Under the pieces are notes generated by a model. It was not told the DNA's origin. It did no database searches and worked only from the letters and a program-made list of their open reading frames with translations. A stretch of 9,216 nt of DNA from positions 1-9,216 of the forward strand of contig DAOWAG010000029.1 of assembly GCA_030634715.1 (NCBI GenBank). Direction: 5' to 3'. Source of the DNA: Candidatus Aegiribacteria sp. (lineage in GTDB: Bacteria > Fermentibacterota > Fermentibacteria > Fermentibacterales > Fermentibacteraceae). Of the stretch, positions 7,745 through 9,216 are shown in pieces. A program made the translations under genes and the position numbers. Positions within the stretch are counted from its first letter, which is position 1; each line of letters begins with the position of its first letter.

Positions 7745-8005
7745 CTAATTACTTATCATGATAATCGCTCCTGCAGGGCACACTCCGGCGCATGCACCAC
7801 ATCCCGCACAGCCCTTCTTTACAGAGGCTGCTTGATTTCTTCCAACTCTGATTCTTCCGTAATAGCAGACGGATTCACATCCACCGCATCCCTGACAGAG
7901 CTTCTGTTGCACTTCAGCCCTGCGCAAAGGACGAGGTTTCTTCCAGATTCCTTTTCCGGGATAACCGTCAGCTCTGTTCCGCTTGCGGAAGTCCAAAAAA
8001 CCCAT
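7745..8005 (-). CDS. Small ferredoxin with two 4Fe-4S clusters (86 aa)
   Basis: This is a cytoplasmic electron carrier with two [4Fe-4S] motifs: CQGCGGCESVC (Cys37, 40, 43, 47) and CAGCGACAGVCP (Cys66, 69, 72, 76). In such dicluster folds the fourth Cys of each motif usually ligates the other cluster. The first motif lacks the usual Pro after its last Cys and has Tyr-Tyr-Gly instead. The N-terminal 30 residues are unusually basic (RKRNR, KKPRPLRR) and unlike those of a plain 2[4Fe-4S] ferredoxin of about 55 residues; they may dock on a partner. The start chosen is ATG 8005, with AAGGA seven bases upstream; a GTG at 8023 is in frame but precedes that site and lacks its own. It is the first gene of the minus-strand run, behind a plausible promoter, and its redox partner is not visible. 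Confidence 0.9.
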   Translation of the reverse strand: MGFLDFRKRNRADGYPGKGIWKKPRPLRRAEVQQKLCQGCGGCESVCYYGRIRVGRNQAASVKKGCAGCGACAGVCPAGAIIMISN

Positions 8006-8012
8006 CTTCAAT

Positions 8013-8017
8013 TCCTT
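8013..8017 (-). promoter_or_regulatory. Ribosome binding site of the ferredoxin gene
   Basis: AAGGA on the minus strand lies seven bases before ATG 8005. It falls inside the extension that would start at GTG 8023 and so supports the shorter protein. Confidence 0.7.
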
Positions 8018-8045
8018 CCGCACTTATACAGGCAAGAATCATTCC

Positions 8046-8070
8046 AGGTAATATGAACTTATTATTACCT
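8046..8070. promoter_or_regulatory. Perfect inverted repeat overlapping the core promoter (candidate operator)
   Basis: AGGTAATA (8046-8053) and TATTACCT (8063-8070) are perfect eight-base arms separated by nine bases. The dyad covers the -10 box and most of the spacer of the candidate minus-strand promoter, where a bound dimer would block RNA polymerase. I do not recognise the sequence as the site of a known regulator. An 8-bp dyad of this kind is moderately unlikely by chance in a region this size. Confidence 0.45.
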
Positions 8071-8079
8071 TATTGTCAA
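8050..8079 (-). promoter_or_regulatory. Candidate sigma-70-type promoter for the minus-strand genes
   Basis: Read on the minus strand, a perfect TTGACA (8079-8074) is followed after 18 bases by CATATT (8055-8050), which matches four of six positions of TATAAT. Initiation would fall near 8043, giving a leader of about 38 nt before the ferredoxin ATG. The -35 box is strong and the -10 weak, so regulation by a bound protein is plausible. Confidence 0.5.
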
Positions 8080-8099
8080 CAACTTACAATCACAGTTGT
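8079..8099. promoter_or_regulatory. Inverted repeat just upstream of the -35 box
   Basis: ACAACT (8079-8084) and AGTTGT (8094-8099) are six-base arms with a nine-base spacer, touching the upstream edge of the candidate TTGACA. Short arms like these can arise by chance. The same nine-base spacer as in the 8046-8070 dyad is the only extra support. Confidence 0.25.
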
Positions 8100-8111
8100 C
8101 GTTCCTCAGCA

Positions 8112-8128
8112 CAAATAGTGCCTATTTG
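8112..8128. promoter_or_regulatory. Perfect palindrome with 7-bp arms (candidate operator)
   Basis: CAAATAG (8112-8118) and CTATTTG (8122-8128) are perfect arms around TGC. It lies in the divergent intergenic region, 33 bp upstream of the minus-strand -35 box. Its centre (8120) is 31 bp from the centre of the 8079-8099 dyad, which is itself 31 bp from the centre of the 8046-8070 dyad, close to three helical turns each. Confidence 0.35.
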
Positions 8129-8376
8129 ACATAACAACCTTAACCTTGAATCTGCATCCATCGGACAATTGCTCATGAGAATCCATACTACTGAGAGGAA
8201 TGACCGAGAAACATTATTGAATCTCCAGCGGATCTTCAGTACAATAAGGTGGACGGGGGGCAAACCAGCCTGTCAATATATTTGCGGTTCGCGGACAGAT
8301 GTTCGGAATTCCAGTTTCATATTAGACTGGTCGGTTATCATACTTTCTAAGTATATTCTTATTGAAAGGAGAAAAC
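8129..8376. other. Rest of the divergent intergenic region, no convincing gene
   Basis: No reading frame here has a ribosome binding site and protein-like composition. Visible structure is limited. There is a G-rich run (8251-8260, ggacgggggg). A small nested inverted repeat has outer arms CTGTC 8270-8274 and GACAG 8294-8298, and inner arms GCG and CGC around GTT at 8284-8292. ATACTT-TCT-AAGTAT occurs at 8340-8354, just upstream of the plus-strand gene. TATATT at 8352-8357 could serve as a -10 box for that gene, but no good -35 box stands 16-18 bases upstream. The region probably holds the 5' leader and promoter of the plus-strand gene. Confidence 0.45.
8365..8371 (+). promoter_or_regulatory. 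Strong ribosome binding site of the selenoprotein gene
   Basis: AAAGGAG stands five bases before ATG 8377. This near-ideal site shows that translation starts upstream of the in-frame TGA, which would be pointless for the 31-residue peptide otherwise produced. Confidence 0.85.
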
Positions 8377-9216
8377 ATGAAAATTATGCTGCTTTTTCTA
8401 TTGGTCTTTACAGCGGTATCCTACTCCGCTGAACGGGTTGTACTCTTCGAGTACTTCACCCAGACTGGTTGAGCCTCTTGTGCCAGCAGCTGGTCAGCTG
8501 TTAAGAGTGCTCTCGGTCCCTTCATCGCTTCTGGTGATGTTGCTCCCCTTTACATGTTCCACAACGGTCCGGCGTCAAATTCCTTCAACTCTGGAAGATT
8601 CAGTTTCTATGGAGTGGGTGGCACCCCCACGGCAAAGATAGACGGTTTATCTTCAAGCGCCTCTCCGTCAACATACGCTGCCACAATCAACAACAGGCTC
8701 GCGGAACCAGCTTACATCGATTTCGATATCAACTTCGTTGGTGATGCCTCAGGAGGTATCGCCTATTACAGCATCACAGCCGAAGAAGAGCCTGGCTTGA
8801 CCAATCCTATCAAGGTCTGGTCAGTGATAGTCGAGGATCACGAAGTGGCTGGATCGGGCTGGGGTTACTACACCGGTATGGAGATGATGTGGATACCGGT
8901 CGCGTTTCCACTGGGCAGCCAGGGAAAAATCCTGGATTTCACGGGTCCTTATCCGCAGACCATCAGTGTAGCCGGAGACTATGTGCTGAATCCATCTGAG
9001 CACCCTTTCGATAATCTGAACGTGACAACTTTCGTTCAGTATGCTTCCGGAACCAGGGAAGTCCTTAACGCGAATTTCATGGATCCTCCTGATACAGCCA
9101 CAGGTGTATACGGTGATGAGACCTCTTCTTCCCCAACAGCTGTATTATCTGTCGGTCCAAATCCGAGTAATGGAAATCTTTCAATAAGCTGCCTGCTTCC
9201 AGCCGAGGAAACAGGA
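8377..9216 (+). CDS. Candidate selenoprotein: exported thioredoxin-fold Omp28-like protein, Sec at codon 32 (3' end beyond window)
   Basis: The frame from ATG 8377 reads MKIMLLFLLVFTAVSYSA (signal peptide), then ERVVLFEYFTQTG, then TGA (8470-8472), then ASCASSW. It stays open for 248 more codons to the window edge. The TGA replaces the first Cys of the CxxC redox motif that follows EYFTxTG in Omp28-like and other thioredoxin-fold proteins, giving U32-A-S-C35. The fold continues with VAPLYMFHNG and the cis-Pro loop GGTPTAKIDG (Pro84). After a middle region of beta-rich sequence, the visible end (TAVLSVGPNPSNGNLSISC, from about residue 254) looks like the start of a FlgD-like or type-A C-terminal sorting domain. 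A SECIS-like hairpin directly follows the TGA. The role is probably a thiol-disulfide or peroxide-related redox activity at the cell surface; this is inference. Alternatives are a nonsense mutation or sequencing error. A conventional call starting at Met60 (8554) would lose the active site. Confidence 0.85.
8470..8472 (+). other. In-frame TGA read as selenocysteine (U32)
   Basis: Codon 32 of the thioredoxin-fold gene is TGA, with Cys three codons later (UxxC). Sec at the attacking position of a CxxC motif is the commonest pattern among redox selenoproteins. TGA serves as the ordinary stop of the genes ending at 7465 and 5010, so a genome-wide reassignment is unlikely. Confidence 0.82.
8471..8512 (+). 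promoter_or_regulatory. Bacterial SECIS-like hairpin with GGUC apical loop
   Basis: Three stacked helices form within the coding sequence. The lower stem pairs GAGC (8471-8474, including the GA of the UGA) with GCUC (8509-8512). The middle stem pairs CUCUU (8475-8479) with AAGAG (8503-8507), leaving U8508 bulged. The upper stem pairs AGCAGC (8485-8490) with GCUGUU (8497-8502), with one G-U pair, around UGGUCA; a closing U-A pair would leave a GGUC tetraloop. A five-base one-sided bulge, GUGCC (8480-8484), sits on the 5' side. From the UGA to the GG of the loop there are 19 bases. The GGUC loop matches that of the E. coli fdhF SECIS contacted by SelB. Confidence 0.8.

Noticed and set aside
8126..8131. 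TTGACA on the plus strand as a -35 box for the selenoprotein gene
   Set aside because: No TATAAT-like sequence lies 16-18 bases downstream, and the hexamer partly arises from the CAAATAG/CTATTTG palindrome. It would also imply a leader of more than 200 nt.
8270..8298. Nested inverted repeat as a terminator or riboswitch
   Set aside because: The arms are only five and three bases with unequal spacing, there is no U-tract, and no known riboswitch core is recognisable.
8169..8432. Plus-strand 87-codon open frame in the intergenic region
   Set aside because: It begins with TTG without a ribosome binding site, has no recognisable protein features, and overlaps the well-supported start at 8377 in another frame.
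8470..8472. Global reassignment of UGA to an amino acid such as Gly or Trp
   Set aside because: The FmdB-type gene (stop 7465-7467) and the OB-fold gene (stop 5010-5012) both end at TGA where their families end, with a proper gene start just downstream in the second case. All other long frames lack internal TGA.
8377..8472. Pseudogene with a premature stop in the thioredoxin-fold gene
   Set aside because: There is no frameshift or other lesion, the frame stays protein-like for 248 codons after the TGA, the TGA is exactly at the redox Cys, and a GGUC-loop hairpin follows. A single nonsense change cannot be fully excluded but explains less.
8438..8641. Short plus-strand frame overlapping the selenoprotein gene
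   Set aside because: It is an out-of-phase shadow. The frame from 8377 carries the thioredoxin and cis-Pro motifs across the same bases.

Overview
This window looks like a chromosomal fragment of an uncultured Gram-negative bacterium with an FCB-type (Bacteroidetes-related or candidate-phylum) envelope. The grounds are two PorV/PorQ/FadL-like outer-membrane barrels, a large helix-hairpin-helix plus barrel protein of a family common in Bacteroidetes and related phyla, and secreted proteins with FlgD-like or type-A-like C-terminal domains. The sequence alone does not place it more precisely. Base composition is moderate, and I see no insertion sequence, phage gene, CRISPR array, tRNA or rRNA.

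Layout. Positions 1-8005 hold eight closely packed genes, all on the minus strand. In transcription order they are: a two-cluster 4Fe-4S ferredoxin (8005-7745), an FmdB-type zinc-ribbon protein (7719-7465), a solute-binding lipoprotein (7396-6059), a secreted OB-fold protein with a FlgD-like C-terminus (6029-5010), a small PorV-like barrel (4999-4178), an 810-residue HhH plus barrel protein (4188-1756), a second PorV/FadL-like barrel (1743-511), and the N-terminal part of a UshA-type 5'-nucleotidase with a GTG start (497 to the window edge). From the OB-fold gene onward the gaps are 10-13 nt or an 11-nt overlap, so these five genes are very probably one operon. A 371-bp intergenic region (8006-8376) separates the set from a divergent plus-strand gene. 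It holds a plausible minus-strand promoter and several inverted repeats.

The main discovery is the plus-strand gene at 8377, which runs off the window. It encodes an exported thioredoxin-fold (Omp28-like) protein with an in-frame TGA at codon 32. The TGA sits exactly where the first redox cysteine of the CxxC motif belongs, giving U-A-S-C. Directly after it the mRNA can fold into a hairpin with a GGUC apical tetraloop, a lower stem that includes the GA of the UGA, and a spacing typical of bacterial SECIS elements. The frame then stays open for 248 codons to the window edge with clear protein character. I read this as a selenoprotein that ordinary gene finding would truncate. Two other genes here (7465 and 5010) end at TGA as a normal stop, which argues against a reassigned code.

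How the genes may work together is inference. The minus-strand run is dominated by envelope proteins. A 5'-nucleotidase, an OB-fold secreted protein, an HhH-bearing outer-membrane protein and a UgpB-like binding protein would fit scavenging of nucleotides, nucleic acids or phosphate esters, but no gene here proves it. The ferredoxin and FmdB-type protein at the head of the run look like a separate small redox or metal unit.
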